Notes: generated from the sequence alone by a model not told the origin. Positions 6,441-15,119 are shown, counted from the first letter of the stretch. The stretch: 33,672 nucleotides of DNA from Weissella thailandensis (GCF_005405465.1 NZ_BJEC01000021.1:1-33672), one strand, 5' to 3'. Translations and numbers: made by a program.

Positions 6441-7913
6441 TTATTGTACGACCCCTTGATCTTGGTGCTTTAAATTATATACAAATGCCAAAATCATGCA
6501 AATAACCGCAACAATAAAAATATTACGTAATCCAGTGTGATAAATATTATTCATCACTGGCACAATCTTATTTGGTAATTCATCAACCGTATGCGGATTG
6601 ATCATTTTATTAAACATCCCCACTGTTAAGTGTTTGTCTGGATGTTGTGCAATACCATTTTGCAAAGACTGATTCATAACAATTCCAAAAATTGAAATGG
6701 AAATACTTTGTGCTAGACTACGAATCAATGTATTAAACGAAGTAGCCATTCCAATGTGTTCAAGCGATACAACGCTTTGTGAAATAATCGTTGAACCAGT
6801 CACAGTGATTCCAAAACCAGTTCCCAAAAATACACCGATAAGTAAGAATATAACAAATGGCGTATTGGTTGGTAAGAACGCTAGGATCGTTCCGCTAACC
6901 ACCAAAAGTCCCATACTGATCATCAAAATCTTTTGTGGTTTTAATCGTGATAACATCTTACCCGCAATAAATGAACCAACAATCCAAAAAATAGAACTAG
7001 GCGTTGTTGCAAAGCCAGCAAAAGTTGCTGGTAATCCTAAAATTCCTTGCGTCCATGATGGCACGTATACTTCATATGCAATTAAGAAGATTGCCATCAT
7101 CCCCACTGCAAAATTCTGAATAACAAACGTTCTATTTTTAAATAAATCCAACAAAATAATCGGATCTGCTGCACGTTTTTCTCGTTTAATAAACAACAAC
7201 AAACCAACAACTGCAACGATTGCAACAACCGCAATCATCAGCCAGTTAATGTGTGCCTTATTAAGTAATTCAACGCCATACAAGATTCCTGAAATCGTCA
7301 TTGATAGCCAAACGATACCCCAAATATCCAAATGACCTTCAGTAGCACGTTTGTCTTCTTTCAAAAACATTAAAGTTAAAATCATTGATAATAAGCCAAA
7401 CGGCAAATTAATAAAAAACACCCAACGCCAAGTAAAATTATCAACAATCAAGCCACCCAGTAATGGGGCAACCACAGAAGCAATTCCCCACGCTGAATTA
7501 TTGATACCCATAATTTGCGCACGTTTTTCGGGCGGATAAATATCAGCAATAATTGTATTAGAAATTGGCAAGATAGCTCCTGCACCAATTCCTTGAATGG
7601 CACGCCAAATAATTAATTGTGGCATACTAGCTGAAAATCCACTTAATACTGAACCCGTCAAAAATATAATTAACCCAGCAATAAATACTGGCTTACGACC
7701 AATATTATCAGCTAATTTCCCATAGATTGGTGTAGTCAACGTACTCGTCAATAAGAAAATCGAGAACACCCAATTCATGATTGAAATACCCTCTAGGTCA
7801 CCGACAATGGTAGGCATTGCTGTTGACACAATTGTCCCTTCGACCGCACTTAAAAAAGTTGCGATGAATAAGGCCAATGTCACCATACCTTTATTCGTTT
7901 TTTCCTTTTCCAA
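6441..7913 (-). CDS. MFS drug:proton antiporter, DHA2 (14-TMS) family
   Basis: The 490-residue integral membrane protein is of EmrB/QacA type. It has the antiporter motif A (GKLADNIGRKP, about residues 64-74), GIGAGAILPISNTIIADI, and a motif-C-like GIASVVAPLLGG. Its 14 hydrophobic segments match the length of DHA2 drug exporters. It probably expels hydrophobic toxic compounds using proton motive force, but the substrate cannot be predicted. The start is a TTG at 7911-7913, 9 nt after AGGAG; no better ATG exists. No EmrA-like partner or regulator is next to it. Confidence 0.9.
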   Translation of the reverse strand: MEKEKTNKGMVTLALFIATFLSAVEGTIVSTAMPTIVGDLEGISIMNWVFSIFLLTSTLTTPIYGKLADNIGRKPVFIAGLIIFLTGSVLSGFSASMPQLIIWRAIQGIGAGAILPISNTIIADIYPPEKRAQIMGINNSAWGIASVVAPLLGGLIVDNFTWRWVFFINLPFGLLSMILTLMFLKEDKRATEGHLDIWGIVWLSMTISGILYGVELLNKAHINWLMIAVVAIVAVVGLLLFIKREKRAADPIILLDLFKNRTFVIQNFAVGMMAIFLIAYEVYVPSWTQGILGLPATFAGFATTPSSIFWIVGSFIAGKMLSRLKPQKILMISMGLLVVSGTILAFLPTNTPFVIFLLIGVFLGTGFGITVTGSTIISQSVVSLEHIGMATSFNTLIRSLAQSISISIFGIVMNQSLQNGIAQHPDKHLTVGMFNKMINPHTVDELPNKIVPVMNNIYHTGLRNIFIVAVICMILAFVYNLKHQDQGVVQ

Positions 7914-7994
7914 AACTACTACTCCTATTTCCTATAAATTCCATGAACAATCAATCATAGCACATGGTAGACAATGACTACAAGCAGCATCCAA

Positions 7995-8052
7995 TTAACT
8001 TAAAGCTTGCAGAATGCTAAAATTAGGTTTATCCTAACATTAAGTTAAAGCT
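7995..8052 (+). promoter_or_regulatory. uvrX promoter with nested inverted repeats (candidate operator)
   Basis: TTGCAG (8007-8012) and TATCCT (8030-8035) are 17 bp apart, a plausible sigma-A promoter. An inverted repeat TTAGG-N5-CCTAA (8023-8037) covers the -10. TTAACTTAA (7995-8003) and its reverse complement TTAAGTTAA (8040-8048) flank the promoter, each followed by AGCT. The arrangement looks like a repressor site for a damage-inducible gene. No canonical LexA box was seen. Confidence 0.45.
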
Positions 8053-8069
8053 AACCAGGAGGATATCTT

Positions 8070-9392
8070 ATGCTTGATGTTTACAAAGACGAACCCAGAC
8101 GAGCTATTTTTGTGATTGATTCCAAAAGTTTCTATGCCAGTGTCGAATGCGTTGACCGCGGTAAAAATCCATTGCAGACAATGCTCGTTGTGATGAGTCA
8201 GCAAGAAAATACAAATGGCGGTCTGGTGCTTGCTGCCTCACCAATGGCTAAAAAAATACTGGGTATCAGTAACGTTATGCGACAACGAGACGTGCCTTAT
8301 CATCCTGATTTATTAATTGCTGAACCCCGAATGAATTATTATATCGAAAAAAACCAACAAATTAATGATATCTATCGTGAATTTGTGGCTGACGAAGATT
8401 TGCACATTTACTCAATTGACGAATCTATTCTGGATATCACTGATAGTTATCAATATATAATTTCAAAATTTGGTAATGGTCGTGATTTAACACACCAGCA
8501 AATCGCCCGTATCATTCAAAAAGAAATCAAGAAAAGAACTGGTATTTATACCTCCGTTGGCATTGGTGATAATCCAGCAATGGCTAAAATGGCGCTTGAT
8601 ATAACTGCTAAACATGCTCCTAGTCTAATTGGTGAATGGCATTATGAAACAATTCCAAAATTTCTATGGCCAATTGAGACCCTATCTGATGTTTGGCACA
8701 TTGGCACACGTACAGCTAAGAAACTCAATCGTTTGGGCATCTTTTCAATGAAAGACTTAGCTTTGCATAATCCATACCACTTGATTGAAAAGTTTGGGGT
8801 TATCGGTGGTGAACTCTATGCACTTGCTTGGGGTATTGACCGCAGCTTTGTTAGACAAAAATATCATGCAAAAAGTCGTGCACTAAGCAACAGCCAAGTC
8901 CTACCACGAGATTATGATAACCCCACTGAAATTGGCGTAATCATTAGGGAAATTGGCGAACAAATTGCTAGTCGACTACGGGCCAAGCATTTAGTCACCA
9001 ATCAAGTCTCACTTGGATTAGGGGTAGGCTATCATAACCCGACTGGTAGCCAAGGTTTTCATGTTCAAATGTCGATCCCACCAACAAACTCGAATGCCCA
9101 AATTACACAAGTACTTCACCAACTATTCACCACTCACTATCATGGTGAAGTCATTCGACATATCGCTGTTAGTGCTGGTAATTTAAAGCCTGCGGGTGAA
9201 GAACAACTGGACCTTTTTGTGCCACCAGCTACTATGCAACAAAATCATCAGTTAGATGAAACAATCGATATGATCCGCCAAAAATTTGGTATTGATGCCA
9301 TTTTTAAAAGTTCTAGTTTGACTGGGGGCACAATGCTTGACCGCGTTGGCCTGGTCGGCGGACATAATGGTGGTAATGCTTATGGCTATTGA
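8070..9392 (+). CDS. uvrX: Y-family translesion DNA polymerase (UvrX/UmuC-like)
   Basis: The 440-residue Y-family polymerase would replicate across damaged template bases. The first metal ligand D17 is in VIDSKSFYASVE, and the catalytic pair D117-E118 is in YSIDESILDIT. The palm/fingers block LAASPMAKKILGISNVMRQRDVP and a helix-hairpin-helix region (TAKKLNRLGIFSMKDLA) follow. A C-terminal beta-clamp peptide, QLDLF, sits at about 379-383. It resembles the UvrX type found on LAB plasmids and prophages rather than housekeeping DinB, which is about 350-370 residues. AGGAGG precedes the ATG. It overlaps the YolD-like gene downstream, a pairing common in Firmicutes. Confidence 0.9.
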   Translation: MLDVYKDEPRRAIFVIDSKSFYASVECVDRGKNPLQTMLVVMSQQENTNGGLVLAASPMAKKILGISNVMRQRDVPYHPDLLIAEPRMNYYIEKNQQINDIYREFVADEDLHIYSIDESILDITDSYQYIISKFGNGRDLTHQQIARIIQKEIKKRTGIYTSVGIGDNPAMAKMALDITAKHAPSLIGEWHYETIPKFLWPIETLSDVWHIGTRTAKKLNRLGIFSMKDLALHNPYHLIEKFGVIGGELYALAWGIDRSFVRQKYHAKSRALSNSQVLPRDYDNPTEIGVIIREIGEQIASRLRAKHLVTNQVSLGLGVGYHNPTGSQGFHVQMSIPPTNSNAQITQVLHQLFTTHYHGEVIRHIAVSAGNLKPAGEEQLDLFVPPATMQQNHQLDETIDMIRQKFGIDAIFKSSSLTGGTMLDRVGLVGGHNGGNAYGY

Positions 9393-9786
9393 TAATGAAG
9401 AAATCGATAACGTCACCCTCAAACAAGCTAGTCAGTTTTTTAAGTATGACTATCATGACCGCGGTATGGTCAAGTGGCAAGGCTACTATTTATCTGACCA
9501 CACTGAGCACGTGAATAAAATTGCCCATGAAGTAAAGGATGCCAATCAACGTGTCCGCAAACCCGAAATGGCTCCCGAATTAATTGGTAAAATTTTATTT
9601 GAAGCATATGCCCAACAAGTCACGGTAACCATTCAATTAAATACGCAATCAGAAAAAGGGATTATTCCACCTATGATAACTGGCGTAGTCAAAGGCTATA
9701 CTGATGAAGCCATCGTTATCGGTACACAATTTGTTCCGCAGACTAATTTATGGTGGGTCAGTAAAATGCCACCCACCACTCAGTAA
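9382..9786 (+). CDS. YolD-like protein, partner of the Y-family polymerase
   Basis: The 134-residue protein fits the YolD-like family, whose members usually follow UvrX/UmuC-type polymerases and are proposed to act as a UmuD-like accessory subunit. Typical features are the central DRGMVKWQGYYLSDHTEH and the late VVKGYTDEAIVIGTQFVP. The start is taken as the ATG at 9382, 8 nt after GGTGG, and it overlaps the last codons of the polymerase. Upstream in-frame ATGs at 9367 and 9376 have poorer ribosome-site spacing. The overlap implies coupled translation. Confidence 0.8.
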   Translation: MAIDNEEIDNVTLKQASQFFKYDYHDRGMVKWQGYYLSDHTEHVNKIAHEVKDANQRVRKPEMAPELIGKILFEAYAQQVTVTIQLNTQSEKGIIPPMITGVVKGYTDEAIVIGTQFVPQTNLWWVSKMPPTTQ

Positions 9787-9796
9787 TTTCAAGTAA

Positions 9797-9829
9797 AAGA
9801 GGTTGAGACAAAATATGTCTCAACCTCTT
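9797..9829. terminator. Bidirectional terminator (ggttgagac type)
   Basis: A 14-bp perfect stem AAGAGGTTGAGACA (9797-9810) pairs with 9816-9829 around an AAATA loop. It lies between the convergent yolD-like and permease genes. Its core is shared with the terminator at 6391-6431. Confidence 0.9.
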
Positions 9830-9873
9830 CTTATTTAAAATTATTTAACTATAATTCAGAAAGTTTAACGCCA

Positions 9874-11274
9874 TTACTGATTCATTCTCGAGTGACGTAC
9901 ACCGTATGTTAAGTACAAAATAAGACCAAGAACAAACCAAACACCTGCGGCAATCAATGTTTCAGCATGTAATTGTGTAATCAAGAATCCTGTCAAAATT
10001 GCTGAAATAATTGGCATTACCGGATAACCTGGCATTTTGTAACCATCATGGTTAACGTCTTTACGACGACGTAATGGCAAAATACCTAATGACACAACTA
10101 CGAACGCCAACAAAGTACCAACATTAACCAAATCAACTAAGGCATCCAATGGTACTAACCCACTAAATAGGGCAATAACAACTGTTGCAACAGTCAACGC
10201 ACGATTAGGATTTCCTTGTTTATTTAATTTACCAACACCACCTGGCAACAGGCCATCTCGACCAACTGCATAAATCAAACGTGATGCCGCATACGTCATT
10301 GTGTACATCATTGTTGCCATTCCAATTAATGCCCCAATTGTAATAATCAACGATGCCCAATTTTGACCAACTTGTTGCAAGGCAAAAGCTGCTGGATCCG
10401 CAACATTCAACTTAGAATAATGTACCATACCAGTTAGCACAAATCCCATTAAGCCATACAAGATAGCCGCAATAATTAGCGTACCAATAATTCCAATTGG
10501 CATGTTACGCTTAGGATTTTTCACTTCGGCTGCTGATGATGACAATGCATCGAAACCAAGAAAGGCGAAGAAGACCATCGATGTTCCAGTAATAACTCCT
10601 CGCCATCCAAACGCACCATTAACACGTTCGGGAATTAAAGGACTGTAATTACTGCTCTTAATAAAGAAGAAGCCAATTACAATAAAAGCCAAAATAATAA
10701 TTATTTTGAACAAAACCATCGCATTTTCAACACGTTTTGACTGACGTAAGCCACCGCGTAATAGCAGACCAATTAACAACACAATGACAACAGCAACGAT
10801 ATCAATATACGTCCCATTTGCTGGATTATAGGCCCCTGATAAGGCCGTTGGGATTTTGACCAAAGGAGATATCAGATTGGCAAAATAAGCCGACCAACCC
10901 GTCGAAACGGCCGAAACACTTAACATGTATTCCAGAATTAGTGCCCAACCCAATACCCAACCAATCACTTCACCAAAAATAACATTACCATATGAATAAG
11001 CTGATCCTGCTACTGGCATAGCAGTTGACATTTCGGAATAAGCCATCGCTACTAAGCTCGATACTAAGGCCGCCAAAATAAAACTAAAAATAATCGCTGG
11101 CCCAGTTGTCGTTGCTGCCACAGTTCCAGTTAAAACGAAAATTCCTGAACCAATCACCGCACCAATTCCTAAAGCAACTAAATCTTTTGCATTTAGTGAC
11201 TTTTCAAAATGGCCATCACTACTCATATAGGTGTCTAATGACTCCTTTTTAAATATTCTCTGCCACATTCCCAT
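9874..11274 (-). CDS. APC-superfamily amino-acid permease, cationic amino-acid transporter (CAT) type
   Basis: The 466-residue permease has about 12 transmembrane segments. It starts with a cytoplasmic tail and then the APC consensus DLVALGIGAVIGSGIFVLTGT (about 31-51). GFDALSSSAAEVKNPKRNMPIGII marks the mid-protein loop conserved in the CAT/YfnA group. Family members import cationic or branched amino acids, and the substrate here is not determinable. AAAGGAAG lies 8 nt before the first ATG. A 300-nt leader with its own strong promoter and an intrinsic terminator (11348-11384) lies upstream. Transcription is therefore probably controlled by attenuation, which would fit an amino-acid-responsive gene. 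Confidence 0.88.
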   Translation of the reverse strand: MGMWQRIFKKESLDTYMSSDGHFEKSLNAKDLVALGIGAVIGSGIFVLTGTVAATTTGPAIIFSFILAALVSSLVAMAYSEMSTAMPVAGSAYSYGNVIFGEVIGWVLGWALILEYMLSVSAVSTGWSAYFANLISPLVKIPTALSGAYNPANGTYIDIVAVVIVLLIGLLLRGGLRQSKRVENAMVLFKIIIILAFIVIGFFFIKSSNYSPLIPERVNGAFGWRGVITGTSMVFFAFLGFDALSSSAAEVKNPKRNMPIGIIGTLIIAAILYGLMGFVLTGMVHYSKLNVADPAAFALQQVGQNWASLIITIGALIGMATMMYTMTYAASRLIYAVGRDGLLPGGVGKLNKQGNPNRALTVATVVIALFSGLVPLDALVDLVNVGTLLAFVVVSLGILPLRRRKDVNHDGYKMPGYPVMPIISAILTGFLITQLHAETLIAAGVWFVLGLILYLTYGVRHSRMNQ

Positions 11275-11340
11275 ATATATAACTTCCTTTCACGGAATAT
11301 CATGCTACAACCCATTTGTCATTTGAAAAATACCAAGACA

Positions 11341-11573
11341 ATAAAAAACACGTATTGGATAACATCATTGTATCCAATACGTGTATGCAGATAATGCATT
11401 ACAAGTTGCTCACTTGCTTTCACACATTTGGATACTTTACCGTCATCCAAATGTTCAGCGCAAACAACCTTACGCAGAATTCGGATGACTACCCGAAATA
11501 CGTAAAGTAACTAAACGCTGATGTTACTGACAAATAAGTTTGCATATCTACATTTCCTTTTCTTTTAGCTTAC
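11341..11573 (-). ncRNA. Structured leader RNA with terminator/antiterminator switch (unrecognised riboswitch-like element)
   Basis: The transcript predicted from the promoter at 11580-11608 would start near 11573 and end at the terminator at 11348-11384. Hairpins in transcript order: CAGCG (11516-11520) with 11456-11460, enclosing TTACG (11501-11505)/(11470-11474) and TTCGG (11493-11497)/(11480-11484); CATTTGGAT (11445-11453)/(11425-11433); CAAGT (11412-11416)/(11402-11406); ATGCA (11395-11399)/(11385-11389). The loops of the second and third large hairpins contain complementary GTC and GAC, extendable to GTCATCC/GGATGAC. The segment at 11421-11435 can also pair with the 5' arm of the terminator. 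No T-box, lysine, SAM or other motif I know fits. Confidence 0.6.
11348..11384 (-). terminator. Intrinsic terminator (attenuator) in the permease leader
   Basis: A perfect 14-bp stem (11371-11384 with 11348-11361) on the minus strand is followed by TTTTTTAT. It lies 74 nt upstream of the permease start and downstream of the leader promoter, so transcripts reaching the permease must read through it. Confidence 0.85.
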
Positions 11574-11579
11574 CTATAG

Positions 11580-11608
11580 ATATTAAGCCCATTTACGTAC
11601 AAAGTCAA
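11580..11608 (-). promoter_or_regulatory. Strong sigma-A promoter of the permease leader
   Basis: On the minus strand, TTGACT (complement at 11603-11608) is followed after exactly 17 bp by TAATAT (complement at 11580-11585). It lies just downstream of the GNAT gene's stop codon and points towards the permease. Confidence 0.8.
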
Positions 11609-11638
11609 TTGTTTTATGAAAAAAATCTCATAAATGTA

Positions 11639-12151
11639 TTAATCTACTAATAATTGGTAACCTAGTCGATCACCAAATTCAAATGGTACCATGCCTCTAT
11701 ATGTAAAATCAGTTTTCGTAATAACATTCTGCATAATGATATTTTCTGGGAATGTATCAATGCGAATATCACGATAACCACGCGCACGTGCTAAATTAAC
11801 TAAATCACGTGTTAATGTTTTACCAACACCCTTACCACGAATATGCGAATTAATCGTTACTCGATGAATAGCAACATATTCTGGTTCTTCACCAACCCAT
11901 TCACCTTGTAAAATTTCATATTCTTCTTCTGGTCCTGGCACTAATGAGCCATAACCGGCTACTTGACCATCGTAGATCAGAACGATTCCCCAGCCGTTGG
12001 CAATATCCTTTTCAAATAAAGCCCTGTCTGGTGCACCTTCGCCCTGCCATTGCGATGCGCCTTGTTCGCCCAAGTATGCAACGCCATCTTGAAACGCAGC
12101 CCAAATTGCTGGAAAGTCTTCTGGCTGGGCTGGTCTTGTGTACATCAACAT
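11639..12151 (-). CDS. GNAT-family N-acetyltransferase
   Basis: The 170-residue single-domain protein has the GNAT fold. The acetyl-CoA pyrophosphate-binding motif appears as HRVTINSHIRGKGVGKTLTR (R-x-x-G-x-G type, about residues 97-116). It is followed by a motif-B-like segment, DTFPENIIMQNVITKTDFTYRG, and a C-terminal strand (LGYQLLVD). Such proteins transfer acetyl groups to small amines, antibiotics or protein N-termini; the acceptor cannot be predicted. The ATG at 12149-12151 is 8 nt after GGAGG. The gene seems monocistronic, and the leader-RNA promoter begins only 30 bp beyond its stop. Confidence 0.85.
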   Translation of the reverse strand: MLMYTRPAQPEDFPAIWAAFQDGVAYLGEQGASQWQGEGAPDRALFEKDIANGWGIVLIYDGQVAGYGSLVPGPEEEYEILQGEWVGEEPEYVAIHRVTINSHIRGKGVGKTLTRDLVNLARARGYRDIRIDTFPENIIMQNVITKTDFTYRGMVPFEFGDRLGYQLLVD

Positions 12152-12314
12152 AATCGTATCCTCCGCGTCTACATTATTAAATTGTCTAATCGTAGAACGT
12201 TTCTTATTTAATATCTACTAATTATTAAATAGCAGAACATTATATTAACAAATTAAAAACAAAAACCCAACCTTTTTTATTAAAATAATTGATTTATTTT
12301 TTGACTGTTCAGCA

Positions 12315-13268
12315 CTACTTTAGAACCCTCGTTGCAGTCATCAAACCAATCAAAAATCTTAAATATTGGCTAAATACGTAGATAATCATCAGCGTTGCTG
12401 CAAGCCATTCAATTTTTGCTACAACCATTACACCACTAGCTAGATTTAAGCGATTTGATAAGACCGTTATCGCTGTCGATGCAATGACCAACGGGAAAGT
12501 AAAGGCTGCAAAGCTTGGATAAAATCGTAACAATGAATGTTTAGCAGAAATATAAATTTTTATCATTAAAAATAACGTCGCAAAATAAAGACCTTGCGCA
12601 AAAATAGCCATGCCAATAGCAAAGGCATGATTAAATTGGCCAAAGATATTTAAATAACCAGTTAAACACAATGACGCCGGCGCCGCCATAATCGTCAACA
12701 ATGGCAACGCTCCTTCACCTATTTCTCGTAAACGTATCAATCGGAAAATAACAATTGGGAAAACAATGACGTACAACACCATTGCTAACCAGAAGAATAG
12801 CTGGCCAATAGTTGTACTAAACATGGGTGCACTAACTGGAATAACGCCAATACCAACGAACATGACAAACCAACTTGGATAAACTGCTTGTAACCGTGGC
12901 TTGGTCTTAATTAAGTTAAACCAACAAAAGGCTACCATGATACCGAGATGAACAATAATTGCAGCTACCCATAAAAAATTAGCAAAACGTGTCATCCCCC
13001 AGCGATACCAATACATGGCCATCAGCATCAACGCCATTGTAAACGTTGGTAGCGTCCCCGAAGTTACAGGATTCAGCATTTCACTGTGGACACTACCATA
13101 TGCAAAGAACAGTTTCGCAAATACAAACAATATTAAGATCATTCCCACTATGCCAATGATATTGCCGGTCATGAAAAAGCCATTCATAATAAATAGATTC
13201 CCTAATGATTCGATACCTAAAGTCAAACCACATAACGCCATAGGAATTTTTTTCAACACTTGTGCCAC
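12315..13268 (-). CDS. TDT-family transporter (TehA/SLAC1-like)
   Basis: The 317-residue protein has about ten transmembrane helices and the fold of the tellurite-resistance/dicarboxylate (TDT) carriers and SLAC1 anion channels. Family landmarks are PMALCGLTLGIESLGN near the N-terminus and YPSWFVMFVGIGVIPVSAP in the middle. The substrate may be an organic or inorganic anion; several LAB members are annotated as malate or C4-dicarboxylate carriers. The start is a GTG at 13266-13268, preceded by AAGGAG with about 6 nt spacing. An upstream in-frame TTG would place the ribosome site inside the gene. It follows the exonuclease gene by 47 bp on the same strand, so both may share a transcript. Confidence 0.82.
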   Translation of the reverse strand: MAQVLKKIPMALCGLTLGIESLGNLFIMNGFFMTGNIIGIVGMILILFVFAKLFFAYGSVHSEMLNPVTSGTLPTFTMALMLMAMYWYRWGMTRFANFLWVAAIIVHLGIMVAFCWFNLIKTKPRLQAVYPSWFVMFVGIGVIPVSAPMFSTTIGQLFFWLAMVLYVIVFPIVIFRLIRLREIGEGALPLLTIMAAPASLCLTGYLNIFGQFNHAFAIGMAIFAQGLYFATLFLMIKIYISAKHSLLRFYPSFAAFTFPLVIASTAITVLSNRLNLASGVMVVAKIEWLAATLMIIYVFSQYLRFLIGLMTATRVLK

Positions 13269-13315
13269 GAAATTCTCCTTCAACTCATTTCACTTGTCTG
13301 GTAATTTCAATGAAA

Positions 13316-13867
13316 CTAACGCCATGCCTTTTTCATAGCTACAAAAATAGCCAGTGTCTCTTTTGCATCAGGTAATGCCCGGTGCTTTTGTTGCCCCAAA
13401 TCAATCCCATACATTTCTGCTAAATCCATTAATGAAATATCTTGCGGATTGCCTGCAATAGCGCCATGAATTTGCTGCGTATCATATAATTTACCGCGAG
13501 TGTCCCATTTACCAAGATTATGATGTTGCAATCCTTCTTTGATTAGCTGGACATCACCATCAATAATGGCATGTCCGACAATTGCGTAATCACCAACAAA
13601 TCGCATAAAACGGCTCAATGCGCGCTCTTCAGAAATACCATGGCTAATCATGTCCAACGTAATCCAGCCATCTTTGCCACCCATTGATTTAGTAATATAT
13701 TTAAACGATTTCATGGCGCTACCAACGGGTGGATTATTAACAATAACTGAAAATTTCTCAATATTTTGGGTACCTGTTACTTTAATCGCACCAATCTCAA
13801 TAATTTGATTACTACCATTCATTTCCAAATCAAATACCACATAATTATTTAAATTCGTAAATAGCAT
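13316..13867 (-). CDS. DEDDh-type 3'-5' exonuclease (DnaQ-like)
   Basis: The 183-residue protein shows the three exonuclease motifs of the DnaQ/RNase T superfamily. Exo I is FDLEMNG…EIGAI with D13 and E15, Exo II is GHAIIDGDVQLI with D103/D105, and Exo III is HRALPDAKE with H162 and D167. It probably trims 3' ends of DNA or RNA; it is too short to be a polymerase III alpha fusion. GGGAGGTG precedes the ATG at slightly long spacing (about 11 nt). It may be co-transcribed with the TDT transporter, although no functional link is apparent. Confidence 0.85.
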   Translation of the reverse strand: MLFTNLNNYVVFDLEMNGSNQIIEIGAIKVTGTQNIEKFSVIVNNPPVGSAMKSFKYITKSMGGKDGWITLDMISHGISEERALSRFMRFVGDYAIVGHAIIDGDVQLIKEGLQHHNLGKWDTRGKLYDTQQIHGAIAGNPQDISLMDLAEMYGIDLGQQKHRALPDAKETLAIFVAMKKAWR

Positions 13868-13936
13868 TTATTAACTCTCACCTCCCCAAAAATATTTATC
13901 CATCAAGCATTTTAATTTTAACAATAATTATAAAGA

Positions 13937-13979
13937 AAGGCCTGAAAATTCCTCATCAACTGGCGAAATTCCAGACCTT
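13937..13979 (-). terminator. Terminator after the YeiH gene
   Basis: The arms 13966-13979 and 13937-13950 (AAGGTCTGGAATTT with AATTTTCAGGCCTT, including G-U pairs) are followed on the minus strand by TTTCTTTATAATT. It ends transcription from 14001-14996. Confidence 0.65.
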
Positions 13980-14000
13980 ATTCTTTTAGATTCCGTTTAA

Positions 14001-14996
14001 TTAAGCACCCATCAGCATATAAATCAGTGCTAGGGCAATAACTACTTGGAAAATAATCGTGACAAATCCATATCCTAGGAACTTAGCTCCTGATGACTTG
14101 ATTGTTGTCCACTTCAAATTTAATCCAATACCCGCTAAGTTAACAACACCAAAAAAACTCGTAATATTTTGTGCTGTATGAGTCACAAGATGAGGTAGTG
14201 AAATAAATGAATTGATCAACATCAGAATAATAAATGTTGTGACAAACCAAGGAATACCTATCTTTGACTTAGTAGCTGTACCAGTATCAGTTGATATTTT
14301 TGCGGCATGACGTGCCATAAAAATAACGACTACTGATAGCATAATGACACGTAGCATTTTGAAAATTGGTGCATAAGTAACCACACTGCCACCAACAAGT
14401 GAAGCAGTTCCAGATACTTGACCAACTGACTGCACAGTTCCACCAATCAAGGCACTAACCATCATATTATCCGGTAACACAGCCGGTCCTAAAATTGGTA
14501 AGACAAATAGTAATACCACACCAGCCAGTGAGACTGTTGCTACGGACGTCCGTCGTTGATCATCACTTGCGCCAACAACAGGTGCCACTGATGCAATTGC
14601 ACTCGAACCACAGACAGCATTACCTGCTCCCATCATCATCGCTGATGCTGGTGCAACCTTAAAAATACGCCCACCAAGCCACATCACAAAGAAAATGGTC
14701 AATGACATTTGTAGCAAAATAAATAACACACCTTGCCATCCAAGTGAAGCCATATTTGTTAAAGTAACATTTAAACCTAGGCAGGCAATCCCAATTTCAA
14801 TCGGGTATTTTTCAGCCCATTTAACACCTGCTGCCCAACGTTGGTTAATAAAAACTGTATTTCCTAAGACAATTCCCGCCAACATAGCCAATGCCTCGGC
14901 ACCTAATGTTGGTAAGAAAGGTGACAGTAGTTTAGCAACGAAAGCTAGCAAAAACGTTAAGATAATGCCCGCTACCATATTCTTTCTAATTACCAT
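14001..14996 (-). CDS. YeiH-family putative exporter (UPF0324)
   Basis: The 331-residue integral membrane protein has about ten hydrophobic segments and matches the YeiH/UPF0324 family, annotated as putative sulfate exporters. The hallmark GAGNAVCGSSAIASVAPVVGA is seen at about residues 122-142, and a second conserved stretch, GGTVQSVGQVSGTASLVGGSVV, follows. Transport of sulfur oxyanions is inferred for relatives and not proven. TAGGAG lies 5 nt before the ATG. The gene is divergent from dus and carries its own terminator. No LysR regulator, common beside yeiH elsewhere, is adjacent. Confidence 0.85.
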   Translation of the reverse strand: MVIRKNMVAGIILTFLLAFVAKLLSPFLPTLGAEALAMLAGIVLGNTVFINQRWAAGVKWAEKYPIEIGIACLGLNVTLTNMASLGWQGVLFILLQMSLTIFFVMWLGGRIFKVAPASAMMMGAGNAVCGSSAIASVAPVVGASDDQRRTSVATVSLAGVVLLFVLPILGPAVLPDNMMVSALIGGTVQSVGQVSGTASLVGGSVVTYAPIFKMLRVIMLSVVVIFMARHAAKISTDTGTATKSKIGIPWFVTTFIILMLINSFISLPHLVTHTAQNITSFFGVVNLAGIGLNLKWTTIKSSGAKFLGYGFVTIIFQVVIALALIYMLMGA

Positions 14997-15119
14997 GTGA
15001 ACTCCTAAAAATTTTATAGCAAATCGGCATTATTATACACCTTATTGTCCATCAGACTGTCAAAAGTCTCATAATTTGCCCTAAATATGACCATTATTTA
15101 CTTTTAAGAAGTTAATATC

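Noticed and set aside
11316-11510. 64-codon open frame on the plus strand within the permease leader
   Set aside because: It is antisense to the structured leader and terminator, has no ribosome site, and its composition follows the hairpin sequences.
11341-11573. T-box or lysine riboswitch upstream of the amino-acid permease
   Set aside because: The T-box sequence (…GGTGGnACCGCG) and the conserved lysine-riboswitch core are absent, so I left the element unassigned.
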